Assembly (NCBI GenBank): GCA_029775915.1 | Contig: JARVKA010000003.1 | Coordinates: 1-64,000, forward strand | Direction of reading: 5' to 3' | Length of the DNA stretch: 64,000 bases | Source: Nitrososphaeria archaeon | GTDB taxonomy: Archaea; Thermoproteota; Nitrososphaeria; Nitrososphaerales; JANXEG01 | In this document: one piece after another, positions 26,359 through 34,636 of the stretch | Layout of the letters: each line of letters starts with the position of its first letter | How positions within the stretch are numbered: the stretch's first letter is position 1 | Position numbers and translations under genes: made by a program | Notes under the pieces: generated by a model | The model's database searches: none | What the model saw: the letters and a program-made list of their open reading frames with translations, nothing else | Told to the model about the DNA's origin: nothing

Positions 26359-27453
26359 TTATTTATGAAGTTTAAACAACTCTAGTATAGCATTTTGATA
26401 AACTTTAATGCTCTCTAAATATTCTTTTATCTCAATATATTCATCGGGTGTATGGGATAAACGGGAGTTACCAGGTCCATAAGTTACCACAGGAATCTTT
26501 AACTCATTACCTAAGATATTCATATCACCAGTACCAGTTTTATAAATAAACTTAGGCTTTACACCTTGTGTATTAAGAATAGCCCTTACCAAAGCTCTAA
26601 CTATTGGTGAGTTTATATCAGCTTTAAATGGTTCAGTTATATCTATAATCTCAGTTAATACCTTTGTTTCGCCAGAATTGAATTTTAAAGCGATATTCTT
26701 CAACTCCTCACTTACTTGCAAAGATGAATTACCTACGGGTATTCTTGCATTTATTACCATCTCACATCGATTGGGTATCATACTATGAATCGAGCCGCCA
26801 TGAATCTTTAATATGGAAGCGGTTAATGATCGATGATTATTATGCTCAATCCCTTGTCTTGAAATATATGTTTGTATACTTTGCCAAATCTCAAAAGCTT
26901 TTTGAATTGCACCACCATTTGCAATCCAAGGCGCACTCGCATGGCCCGTTGGTGTTTTACAAATTATTCTCAAGCAAACACTCCCACGATAACCTATAGT
27001 AATAGCATTAACACCACCAGGCTCTCCAAATATTCCATAATTTATACCTAAATTCTCTTTAATCAATTCCTTAACCCCTAAACTATTCCCCTCCTCATCC
27101 ACAACTGCAGCGATTATTACCCTACCTTGAATTGGTTTATCCCTTAGCCTTGAGGTAGCGATAATCATTGCTGCTAAAGCTGATTTAGCATCTACTGCAC
27201 CGCGACCATAAACTCTATCATTCTCAACTTTAACTGGTCTAAAGCCTGGTACAGTATCCATATGGCCGCAAAGTAATAAAGTTGGACTTCCAAAACCAAT
27301 TTCACCAAATACATTATTCACTCGATCCATCCATACTTTTTCAAAACCCAAATCTTTTCTCATCCACTCAGCCAATTTTTTAGCCAATTTCTCCTCTTTG
27401 AGAGGAGGGCTGTATATCTTTAACATATTTATTAAAAACTCTACTTCATCCAT
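26359..27453 (-). CDS. lysK: [LysW]-lysine/ornithine hydrolase
   Basis: An M20-family metallopeptidase of about 364 residues that frees lysine (and ornithine in bifunctional systems) from the C-terminal glutamate of the carrier LysW. Zinc-site and catalytic parts: LLCGHMDTVPG, RGAVDAKSALAAMI, VDEEGNSLG, FGEPGGVNAI and the last histidine in SRLSHTPDEYIEI. It is the last gene of the operon. The frame opens at TTG 27474, but ATG 27453 (MDEVEFLINML) gives the usual N terminus. Confidence 0.9.
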   Translation of the reverse strand: MDEVEFLINMLKIYSPPLKEEKLAKKLAEWMRKDLGFEKVWMDRVNNVFGEIGFGSPTLLLCGHMDTVPGFRPVKVENDRVYGRGAVDAKSALAAMIIATSRLRDKPIQGRVIIAAVVDEEGNSLGVKELIKENLGINYGIFGEPGGVNAITIGYRGSVCLRIICKTPTGHASAPWIANGGAIQKAFEIWQSIQTYISRQGIEHNNHRSLTASILKIHGGSIHSMIPNRCEMVINARIPVGNSSLQVSEELKNIALKFNSGETKVLTEIIDITEPFKADINSPIVRALVRAILNTQGVKPKFIYKTGTGDMNILGNELKIPVVTYGPGNSRLSHTPDEYIEIKEYLESIKVYQNAILELFKLHK

Positions 27454-27463
27454 AGCTTGATAA

Positions 27464-28309
27464 TCACTTTGCAACCTCTATTAAATAATCAATTATTAAT
27501 CCTGGTATATCAACACCCGTAGCCGGTACTGTATTTTTAAACTCAATCGTATGATTAACCTCGTGAACCACAAGTCCATTTGGAGATTCCATACAATCAA
27601 CACCAAATATTCCATCACCAATCGCTTTAGCAGCTTTAACGCATAAATCCTCCAATTCATTCGTAATAGGGCAATTTACAGCTTTCGCTCCTCTTGCAGT
27701 ATTAGTTCTCCAATCACCAGTTGTAGATACTCTATATATAGCAGCTACAGCTTTATCACCAATCACAAAGCATCTTATATCACGAGGTGGCCTTTTTACC
27801 ATTTCTTGTAAGTAATAAATTTGATAAAGGGGTGATAAATGTTCACGATGCTCACATATAGCTTGTGCCGTATCCATATCTTTTATTAATGAGATAAGCC
27901 TGCCCCAGCTCCCAATTGTAGGCTTCATAATAGCTGGATAACCCAATTTATCCAAAGCTTGAAGAGAGCCTTTGGTAGAGAATGATACCATCGTTTTAGG
28001 CATTGGAATACCAGCATTCATTAACTTTAATGTGCATAAAAGTTTATTACCAGCGGTTAATATAGCGTTAAAGCAATTCACCACTTTTAAACCTTTACTC
28101 TCTAAAAGTGCTGTTAAATGAAGATTTCTAAAGTAGCTTACACATCTTTGAAGTGTAATATTACCAAAATTCGATTTTAAATCATTACTTAAATCAAAAT
28201 AAAGATCGGTAGGATTTATTAATTGAAGTTCTACATTCTTTCTTTTAGCAGCCTCAATTATGGATCTTTCTTCCCATCTTACATAATCATAAACCATAGA
28301 TATTTTCAA
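27464..28309 (-). CDS. lysX: LysW-amino acid ligase, LysX-like copy
   Basis: An ATP-grasp ligase of about 281 residues that attaches the amino group of alpha-aminoadipate (or glutamate) to the C-terminal glutamate of LysW. ATP-grasp parts: YPAIMKPTIGSWGRLISL, QEMVKRPPRDIRCFVIG, GDWRTNTARGAKA and the metal-binding VVHEVNHTIEFKNT. The substrate-loop sequence NHTIEFKNTVPATGVDIPG is, from memory, closest to the lysine-pathway LysX of Thermus, so I lean towards aminoadipate; this is an inference. TTG 28309 (MKISMVYDYVRWEE) follows the lysW stop by 2 nt; an upstream TTG (28324) overlaps lysW. Confidence 0.88.
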   Translation of the reverse strand: MKISMVYDYVRWEERSIIEAAKRKNVELQLINPTDLYFDLSNDLKSNFGNITLQRCVSYFRNLHLTALLESKGLKVVNCFNAILTAGNKLLCTLKLMNAGIPMPKTMVSFSTKGSLQALDKLGYPAIMKPTIGSWGRLISLIKDMDTAQAICEHREHLSPLYQIYYLQEMVKRPPRDIRCFVIGDKAVAAIYRVSTTGDWRTNTARGAKAVNCPITNELEDLCVKAAKAIGDGIFGVDCMESPNGLVVHEVNHTIEFKNTVPATGVDIPGLIIDYLIEVAK

Positions 28310-28311
28310 AT

Positions 28312-28479
28312 TTATTCTCCCCAATCTTCACCTTCAATTTTAGCTGGGCGGATTTGAAAATTATTACCCTCCTTGTAAACTTCGTAAGCCGACCCACAAT
28401 CTGGACATGATACTATCTCACCCTCAATCACATCTTTTGGAATAGTGATTTCAGCATCACACTCTAAACACTTTACCAA
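28312..28479 (-). CDS. lysW: Amino-group carrier protein LysW, copy 1
   Basis: A 55-residue acidic zinc-ribbon protein, too short for a length-filtered gene list. It has two C-x2-C pairs (MVKCLEC and SCPDCG) and the diagnostic C-terminal EDWGE, whose last glutamate carries the growing amino acid. The start is TTG 28479 behind GGTGAT (28485-28490). It is directly followed by lysX copy 1. It keeps the same EITIP and EGEIVSCPDCG segments as copy 2 (32985-33158). Confidence 0.95.
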   Translation of the reverse strand: MVKCLECDAEITIPKDVIEGEIVSCPDCGSAYEVYKEGNNFQIRPAKIEGEDWGE

Positions 28480-28494
28480 ATCATCACCCCCATT

Positions 28495-28537
28495 TTTAAC
28501 GATTTAAGCGAAGAATCATATAATATTTAACGATTTA
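28495..28537 (-). promoter_or_regulatory. Internal promoter with two 12-bp direct repeats before lysW copy 1
   Basis: The 12-mer TAAATCGTTAAA (minus strand) occurs exactly twice, at 28526-28537 and 28495-28506, 31 bp apart, about three DNA turns. Between the copies lies a TATA-like attatatg (28517-28524). The start of lysW copy 1 is about 40 bp downstream of the box. Since the gene immediately upstream encodes an Lrp/AsnC-type regulator, these repeats are good candidates for its binding sites. A further repeat, AGCGAAGAA on the plus strand, occurs at 28507-28515 and 28550-28558. Confidence 0.55.
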
Positions 28538-28547
28538 CGTTACGAAT

Positions 28548-28976
28548 TTAGCGAAGAACACGTAATATTATGATGCTATTTGTATTTGCTACCCCATTTA
28601 CTTTACGAATATCGTCTATGCATTTATTAATTTCAGCGATATTCGGAGCAGAAATTATTACAGCGATATCGTATTGACCAGTTATCTCATAAACTACCTC
28701 TACACCTTTAAGATTTCTCAACTTTTCTGATACATCATGTGTAGGTGTTGATGGTGCAACGGAAATTAATGAAATAGCATTTACACCCCTTCCCACATCT
28801 ACCTCAGCAGTGAAGCGTTTAATCACTCCTCGCTTAATCAAATTTTGAATCCTTCTTCTTACTGCTGCTTCTGATAATCCAACCAATTTACCTATTTTTA
28901 CAAATGATGCTCTACCATCCTCTTTTAATATATTGAGGATTTTCTCATCCTTTTCATCGAGATTAAAATTTGGCAT
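28548..28976 (-). CDS. Lrp/AsnC-family transcription regulator (LysM-like)
   Basis: A regulator of about 142 residues with an N-terminal helix-turn-helix (LDEKDEKILNILKEDGRASFVKIGKLVGLSEAAVRRRIQNL) and a C-terminal RAM/ligand domain (ISLISVAPSTPTHDVSEKLRN to IIILRVLR). In Sulfolobus the Lrp-type protein LysM controls the lysWXJK genes in response to lysine. Its position here, between lysJ and lysW, makes the same role likely. The start is ambiguous among 29012, 28982 and 28976; ATG 28976 (MPNFNLDEKD) fits the family best. Confidence 0.85.
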   Translation of the reverse strand: MPNFNLDEKDEKILNILKEDGRASFVKIGKLVGLSEAAVRRRIQNLIKRGVIKRFTAEVDVGRGVNAISLISVAPSTPTHDVSEKLRNLKGVEVVYEITGQYDIAVIISAPNIAEINKCIDDIRKVNGVANTNSIIILRVLR

Positions 28977-29036
28977 AATCATCACAATGGTTTTAAAAAA
29001 TCTAACATTCATTATATCGTAGCGATTTTATTAATA

Positions 29037-30242
29037 TTAAGTGTTATGAGACTCTCTTATCGCTTCCTCTTCACTAAGTAAACGATCTAAAACATCCAAT
29101 GTAAACTTAATTTGCTCCTCTTTAATCACCAATGGTGGTAAGAAGCGTAATATATTCCTTCCTGAGTAAAGTAGTAAAACACCATCTCTAATCCCATTTA
29201 GTAAAATACTCCTTATATCAAAACGAGATTCTAAACCGAGCATCAAGCCCAAACCTCTTACTTCACGAACTATTTTATGCTTTTTTGCTAACCCTTCCAA
29301 ACCAGATTTGAATATACTACCCATTTTTGCTGCATTTTCAATTAAATTATTCTCTAATAAGTAATCTATTGCAGCAGAAGCAGCTGCGCAAGCGAGTGGA
29401 TTACCACCAAATGTGCTAGTATGATCACCAGGCTTAAAAATTGACATAATTTCACTTTTAGCTAAAGTAGCACCAATTGGAAAGCCACCACCAATACCTT
29501 TAGCCACACACATAATATCTGGTTCAACATTCCAATGTTGAGCACACCACATCTTACCAGTTCTACCGAAACCTGTTTGAATCTCATCAATAATTAGTAA
29601 TATATTCTTTCGATCACAAATCTCTCTAAGACCTTTAAGGAATCCATTTGGAGCAACATGTATACCACTCTCACCTTGTATAGGCTCAACGATAATTGCA
29701 GCGGTATCATTACTGATTAATTCTTCAACTTTATCTAATTTACCAAAAGGAGCAAATCTTACATGTGTAAGTAAATTGGAATAAGCCTCACGATACTTTG
29801 GATTCCATGTAGTTGATAATGCACCAAGAGTTTTGCCATGGAAACTTCCAGTCATAGCGATTATCTCTGGCTTACCAGTATACTTTCTAGCGAGTTTAAG
29901 TGCACATTCTACAGCTTCTGCACCACTATTCGCTAAATACACTTTATCCAAGCTTTTTGGCGCTATCTTAATGAGTTTTTCAAGTAAGGTAGCTCTTGTA
30001 TCATTGTAAAGTGAACCATGGCAAGTGATTAATCTCTCAGCTTGCTTTTTAATCGCCTCAACTACTTTAGGATTACAATGGCCTACTAGAGCAACACCAT
30101 AACCGCCCATACAATCCACATATTCCTTTCCATTAATGTCCCATACAGTTGCACCAAAGCCTCTTACAATAGCGATAGGAAACTTTTGATATACTGGAGC
30201 AAAGTACTTATCCTCTAATTCTTTAATCAGTTCCCAATTCAA
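29037..30242 (-). CDS. lysJ: [LysW]-aminoadipate semialdehyde / glutamate semialdehyde aminotransferase
   Basis: A 401-residue class III PLP aminotransferase of the ArgD/LysJ group. PLP site: LIIDEIQTGFGRTGKMW and VAKGIGGGFPIGA (internal aldimine Lys about 250); other landmarks are YLANSGAEAVECALKLARKYTGK and GDHTSTFGGNPLACAAA. It acts on the LysW-bound semialdehyde to give LysW-lysine and/or LysW-ornithine. There is one copy for two LysX ligases, so it probably serves both branches. The start is TTG 30242. Confidence 0.92.
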   Translation of the reverse strand: MNWELIKELEDKYFAPVYQKFPIAIVRGFGATVWDINGKEYVDCMGGYGVALVGHCNPKVVEAIKKQAERLITCHGSLYNDTRATLLEKLIKIAPKSLDKVYLANSGAEAVECALKLARKYTGKPEIIAMTGSFHGKTLGALSTTWNPKYREAYSNLLTHVRFAPFGKLDKVEELISNDTAAIIVEPIQGESGIHVAPNGFLKGLREICDRKNILLIIDEIQTGFGRTGKMWCAQHWNVEPDIMCVAKGIGGGFPIGATLAKSEIMSIFKPGDHTSTFGGNPLACAAASAAIDYLLENNLIENAAKMGSIFKSGLEGLAKKHKIVREVRGLGLMLGLESRFDIRSILLNGIRDGVLLLYSGRNILRFLPPLVIKEEQIKFTLDVLDRLLSEEEAIRESHNT

Positions 30243-30247
30243 TTAAC

Positions 30248-31054
30248 TCACTTACTTATTATTGTACCAACTTTGCCCTCAATAGCTGATAAAAGTGGAT
30301 GCTCATGCTTACCTGAGCAAATCACAGCTTTATTTACACCCATTTTTAAAGCTTCAAGGGAAGCTAATAATTTAGTCTTCATACCAAAGCCAATTTTTGG
30401 CATTAATTGCTCAGCCTCTTCTAAACTTAATCTCCCAACAATTTGATTATCAATAATAATACCTTCAACATCTGTGAGAAAGATTATTAAATCGGCTTTA
30501 ATCGCACCAGCTACATATGCAGCAGCTCTATCACCATCAACATTCAACAACTCTGATTCATTCCCTATAGCTACAGGTGCTAAGACTGGTAAATAACCTT
30601 TATCAAGAATTGAGCATAATAATTCTGAATTCACTTGATAAATCTTACCTGTATAACCTCCATCAATAATTCTTTTCCTACCCCTTTCATCAATAATAAC
30701 CAACTTTTTCTTACGCTCAGCTTTTAAAATCTCACCATCTACACCTGAAAATCCTAATGCACGTAATCCAACTTTATGTAAAGCTGCTACAATCTCCTTA
30801 TTGATTAATCCAGACATTACCATGGTATATATCTCAACAGTCTCTTGATCGGTGTAACGGCTTCTAATACCATCTGGTGATACGATAAACTCTTGCTTCT
30901 TACCCAATTTCTCAGCTATCTCAGTAACTAATCGCCCACCACCATGCACCAATATTAACTTCCCTTTTCGATTAATCTCAACTATATCATCTAAAATCGT
31001 TGGATTAATACCCTCACCAAGGATAGATCCTCCAACTTTTACTACAATTAGCAT
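30248..31054 (-). CDS. lysZ: [LysW]-aminoadipate/glutamate kinase
   Basis: An amino-acid kinase of about 268 residues in the ArgB/LysZ group. Landmarks: VVKVGGSILGEG (phosphate loop), LVHGGGRLVTEIAEKLG, VNGD-like LLNVDGDRAAAYVAGAIKAD and IFLTDVEGI. It phosphorylates the side-chain carboxylate of the LysW-bound substrate. ATG 31054 is preferred over GTG 31063, which overlaps the lysY stop. A single copy supports a shared role in lysine and arginine synthesis. Confidence 0.92.
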   Translation of the reverse strand: MLIVVKVGGSILGEGINPTILDDIVEINRKGKLILVHGGGRLVTEIAEKLGKKQEFIVSPDGIRSRYTDQETVEIYTMVMSGLINKEIVAALHKVGLRALGFSGVDGEILKAERKKKLVIIDERGRKRIIDGGYTGKIYQVNSELLCSILDKGYLPVLAPVAIGNESELLNVDGDRAAAYVAGAIKADLIIFLTDVEGIIIDNQIVGRLSLEEAEQLMPKIGFGMKTKLLASLEALKMGVNKAVICSGKHEHPLLSAIEGKVGTIISK

Positions 31055-31059
31055 ATTAA

Positions 31060-32115
31060 TCACACAGGGTGTAATCCAGGATTTTCTAAACCGAGTTTCT
31101 CATCAAAGTTGAGCATAATATTCATACATTGTACAGCTGTGCCAGCCGCACCCTTTATTAAATTATCAATAGCAGATAAAATTACCAATCGATTAATATT
31201 TTCATCAATCTCAAATCCAACATCACAATAATTTGAGCCAATAACCACTTTAGGATCTGGTAATTTATAAAGGCCCTTCTTATCCTTCACAATTCTAACA
31301 AAAGGCTCATTTTGATAAAAACTTCTATAAATTCTCCATAACTCTTGAGTATTAAACCTTTTAGTAGTGAAAACATGATTCGTGCATAATATCCCTCTTA
31401 CCATATTCACTGCATGTGGAGACATTGAAACCTTAACTTCATCATTCGCTATTCTACTTAACTCTTGCTCAATCTCTGCTGTATGGCGATGGCCTACAGG
31501 CTTATATGCTCTTACTACACCAAATCGCTCAGCATGATGTGTAGCAATAGTTGGTTTAATCCCTGCACCCGATGAACCAATTTTTGCATCCACAACGATA
31601 TGCTTCTTATCCACCTCATTACTCTTCATTAATGGTGCAAGTGCGATAATTGAAGTTATAGCCATACAGCCGGGGCAAGCTATTAAATTTGAATTCCTTA
31701 TTTCATCACGATGAAGCTCTGGTGCTCCATAAACGAATTTTTTTAATAAATCTGGATAAGGATGTTCATAACCATACCACTTAACGTAATCTTTAGGATT
31801 TTTTAATCTAAAGTCTGCACTCAAATCAATAATTTTGATACCGCTATTAATAAGACTCGGTATTATCTTTATAGCAGCACCATGTGGGACAGCTGTAAAT
31901 ACCAAATCGCACTTATTTGAAAGTTCATTCAAATTCTCCACAGTAAATTGCAAATTGGTTAAACCTCTTAAGTTTGGATGTACTCTAAACACATATTCAC
32001 CTTTATATTGGCGTGAGCTTGTAAAAGTTACTTCAACCTTTGGATGCAATAATAATATTCTGAGAAGCTCACCACCTACGTAACCAGATCCTCCTATAAT
32101 CCCAACTCTTACCAA
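31060..32115 (-). CDS. lysY: [LysW]-aminoadipyl/glutamyl phosphate reductase
   Basis: A reductase of about 351 residues of the ArgC/LysY family. Landmarks: the NADP-binding VGIIGGSGYVGGELLRIL, the active-site cysteine in LIACPGCMAITSIIAL and the histidine region YKPVGHRHTAEIEQEL. It reduces the acyl phosphate to the semialdehyde. AGAGGTGA just upstream supports TTG 32115 (MVRVGIIGGSG) rather than GTG 32124. It lies directly after lysX copy 2 with overlap or near contact. Confidence 0.92.
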   Translation of the reverse strand: MVRVGIIGGSGYVGGELLRILLLHPKVEVTFTSSRQYKGEYVFRVHPNLRGLTNLQFTVENLNELSNKCDLVFTAVPHGAAIKIIPSLINSGIKIIDLSADFRLKNPKDYVKWYGYEHPYPDLLKKFVYGAPELHRDEIRNSNLIACPGCMAITSIIALAPLMKSNEVDKKHIVVDAKIGSSGAGIKPTIATHHAERFGVVRAYKPVGHRHTAEIEQELSRIANDEVKVSMSPHAVNMVRGILCTNHVFTTKRFNTQELWRIYRSFYQNEPFVRIVKDKKGLYKLPDPKVVIGSNYCDVGFEIDENINRLVILSAIDNLIKGAAGTAVQCMNIMLNFDEKLGLENPGLHPV

Positions 32116-32120
32116 TAATC

Positions 32121-32984
32121 TCACCTCTTTTGCTCCTTAATTGCGTAATTTAGAATAGCTTCAGCAATATCAACATTACTTACAGATGCTGCTCCTCGAA
32201 ATTCAACTCTACTATTCACTTCATGAACTAAAATTCCTCGATTACTCTCCATCATATCCACAGCCAATACACCACCTCCAACAGCTTTAGCAGCTCTTAA
32301 GGCCAAATCCTCCAACTCTTTTGTTATTTGGCAAAGCTCTGCCTTACCGCCTCGAGCTATATTTGTTCTCCAATCTCCAATTGGCGCATAGCGGTAAATG
32401 GCTGTAATTAACTCCTCACCAACTATGATACATCTAATATCTCTTGGAGGGCGTTGAATATACTCTTGAATATAATAAATTTGATTTAAAGGGCCATTTA
32501 AAAGTTCACGAGCCTCAATTATAGACATTGCAGAATCTCTATCCTTCAATTGAGCTACTAATCTACCCCAACTCCCTGTAACTGGCTTTAATACAGCTGG
32601 ATAGCCTAAATACTCTACAGCGTTTAAAGCTGAGTCTGCTGTAAATGAGAGTATGGTTTTAGGTGTTGGTATATTAGCTTTTATTAATTGTAATGTGGTT
32701 AAGAATTTATTACCACATATCTCAGCAACTTTGTAGGAATTAATCACTTTAATATCTTTACTCTCTAAAAAGGCTGTTAAATGAAGACCTCTAAAATGGC
32801 TTATACATCTTTGAAGTACTACCTCACCAAATTTCTCATGAATAACTTTTGGCTCGATTTGAACATCAACCAAATATGTTTTTGCATCGATGGATTGAAG
32901 GTCAATGCCCATCTCTCGAGCTTTTAACTCAAATCTTTTCTCTTCCCATCCGATTCTATCGTATACTAAACTTAACTTTACCAT
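32121..32984 (-). CDS. argX: LysW-amino acid ligase, second copy (ArgX-like)
   Basis: The second ATP-grasp LysW ligase, 287 residues. Landmarks: YPAVLKPVTGSWGRLVAQLKD, QEYIQRPPRDIRCIIVG, GDWRTNIARGGKAELC and the metal/substrate loop VHEVNSRVEFRGAASVSNVDIA. This loop differs strongly from copy 1 (NSRVEFRGA versus NHTIEFKNT), which implies a different amino-acid substrate. Because it is adjacent to argH and argG, I infer glutamate, i.e. the arginine branch. Its ATG starts exactly after the lysW copy 2 stop codon. Confidence 0.85.
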   Translation of the reverse strand: MVKLSLVYDRIGWEEKRFELKAREMGIDLQSIDAKTYLVDVQIEPKVIHEKFGEVVLQRCISHFRGLHLTAFLESKDIKVINSYKVAEICGNKFLTTLQLIKANIPTPKTILSFTADSALNAVEYLGYPAVLKPVTGSWGRLVAQLKDRDSAMSIIEARELLNGPLNQIYYIQEYIQRPPRDIRCIIVGEELITAIYRYAPIGDWRTNIARGGKAELCQITKELEDLALRAAKAVGGGVLAVDMMESNRGILVHEVNSRVEFRGAASVSNVDIAEAILNYAIKEQKR

Positions 32985-33158
32985 TTATTCACCCCAATCC
33001 TCGCCAACCATCTCAGCAGCTTTCAACTCAACCTTTCCAGAACTCACTTCAACCACTTCAAAATCTGCACCACAATCTGGGCATGATACAATTTCTCCTT
33101 CAACTACATCATCAGGTATTGTAATCTCTCCTTCACATTCTAAACATTTTGCTTTCAT
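32985..33158 (-). CDS. lysW: Amino-group carrier protein LysW, copy 2
   Basis: A 57-residue acidic zinc ribbon with MKAKCLECEGE and SCPDCGADFEV cysteine pairs and the EDWGE C terminus. Start ATG 33158 overlaps the argH stop (TAATG), and its own stop abuts the start of the ArgX-like ligase. Each ligase therefore has its own carrier. The C-terminal halves of the two carriers differ, which may reflect partner specificity. Confidence 0.95.
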   Translation of the reverse strand: MKAKCLECEGEITIPDDVVEGEIVSCPDCGADFEVVEVSSGKVELKAAEMVGEDWGE

Positions 33159-34636
33159 TAACTACCAACCCCTCTTAATAAAGCTATTTTATTATGCAAT
33201 AAAGTAAAAGATCTTTCTAATTTTGATTTACATTCTAAGACCCAATTCTCTAAGCCATTTATCTCAGATTTGTAATAATCCATCATCTTAATAACCTCGA
33301 ATGAACTTGGTCCTCCAATAACCTTTCTAATCTCTACTGCTTTCTCAACATTTAAAACATCCTTCAATTCATTAATTGGCACATTTACTTTCAAACCAGT
33401 AATTTCCTCAATAAATTTACTCAAATCACCCACAACCTCGCTAAGAGTTTTACCATTTTCAATAGCTCTTCTCACAAGAGCACCAATAATTCTATGTGCA
33501 ATTCGGAAAGAGATTCCGAATTTTTGAGTTAAGTAATCTGCTAAATCTGTGGCTAAAAGCATATCATTCTTTATCAAATCTTTTAAACGATTCACATTAA
33601 ACTTTACTCCTTTCATCATACCATCCATAACCATTAATGATGTGAGAGCTATATTACAAGCATTCCAAATTCTTGGCGTGAGATCTTGTAAATCAAGATT
33701 GTAACTATAAGGTAAGGATTTAAGAATTGAGAGTGATGCTATAAGATCCCCATAAATTATTGATGTTTTTGATCTAATCATCTCAGCAACTACTGCATTC
33801 TTTTTTTGTGGCATAATGCTACTTGTAGATGCATATTCATCAGGAATTTCAACTATACCAAACTCATAAGTACTCCACAAAATTAACTCTTCAGCTAATC
33901 TACTCAAATTCATCATTAATAATGAAAGATTTGATATTACTTCAACAGCAAAGTCTCTTGAACTAACTGCATCAATAGAATTCCTTATCAAACCATCAAA
34001 GCCTAAGAGTGAGGCTACTAAGTTTCTATCAATATTCAATCCTGTCGTGGCGAGCGCAGCTGCACCCATAGGGCTTAAATTAATACGTTTATACGAATCT
34101 CTTAATCTATAGCCATCTCTAAGTAGAGCTTCACAATAAGCTAATAAATGATGAGCTAAAGTTACGGGTTGAGCATGTTGGAGGTGTGTGTAGCCTGGCA
34201 TAATGGTTTCTAAATGCTCCTCACATCTTTGGATTAATGTTTTACAAAGTTTTATGAGATTTGAAATTATATCCAAAATGTAATCTCTCAATACCATTCT
34301 TATCGCAGTTGCAACTTGATCATTTCTACTCTTTCCTAAGTTTAATTGACCACCTATTTCCTCGCCTAATTTTTTAATTACCAATGATTCGATATTCATG
34401 TGAACATCTTCTAACTTTGGGTCTAACTTTAAATCGAGAGGAATAGACTCCAATGCTTTTAAACATTCAATACCATACTCACGCTTCACTAATCCATATT
34501 CTATTAACATAATCATATGGGCTTGATTAATCATAATTACAGGCTTTATCAATGGCTCATCATGTGAAATGGATGATATGAAATTAATAGCTTCAGGAGC
34601 TAAGCCTTTAAGCCTCTCTCCCCTCAATATATCCAT
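33158..34636 (-). CDS. argH: Argininosuccinate lyase
   Basis: A 492-residue member of the fumarase/aspartase superfamily that splits argininosuccinate into arginine and fumarate. The signature loop is SSIMPQKKNAVVAEMIRSK; also GYTHLQHAQPVTLAHHLLAYCEAL with the catalytic His and the N-terminal GKSRNDQVATAIRMVLRDY. It overlaps argG upstream and lysW downstream by 1 nt each, showing a single transcript. Confidence 0.95.
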   Translation of the reverse strand: MDILRGERLKGLAPEAINFISSISHDEPLIKPVIMINQAHMIMLIEYGLVKREYGIECLKALESIPLDLKLDPKLEDVHMNIESLVIKKLGEEIGGQLNLGKSRNDQVATAIRMVLRDYILDIISNLIKLCKTLIQRCEEHLETIMPGYTHLQHAQPVTLAHHLLAYCEALLRDGYRLRDSYKRINLSPMGAAALATTGLNIDRNLVASLLGFDGLIRNSIDAVSSRDFAVEVISNLSLLMMNLSRLAEELILWSTYEFGIVEIPDEYASTSSIMPQKKNAVVAEMIRSKTSIIYGDLIASLSILKSLPYSYNLDLQDLTPRIWNACNIALTSLMVMDGMMKGVKFNVNRLKDLIKNDMLLATDLADYLTQKFGISFRIAHRIIGALVRRAIENGKTLSEVVGDLSKFIEEITGLKVNVPINELKDVLNVEKAVEIRKVIGGPSSFEVIKMMDYYKSEINGLENWVLECKSKLERSFTLLHNKIALLRGVGS

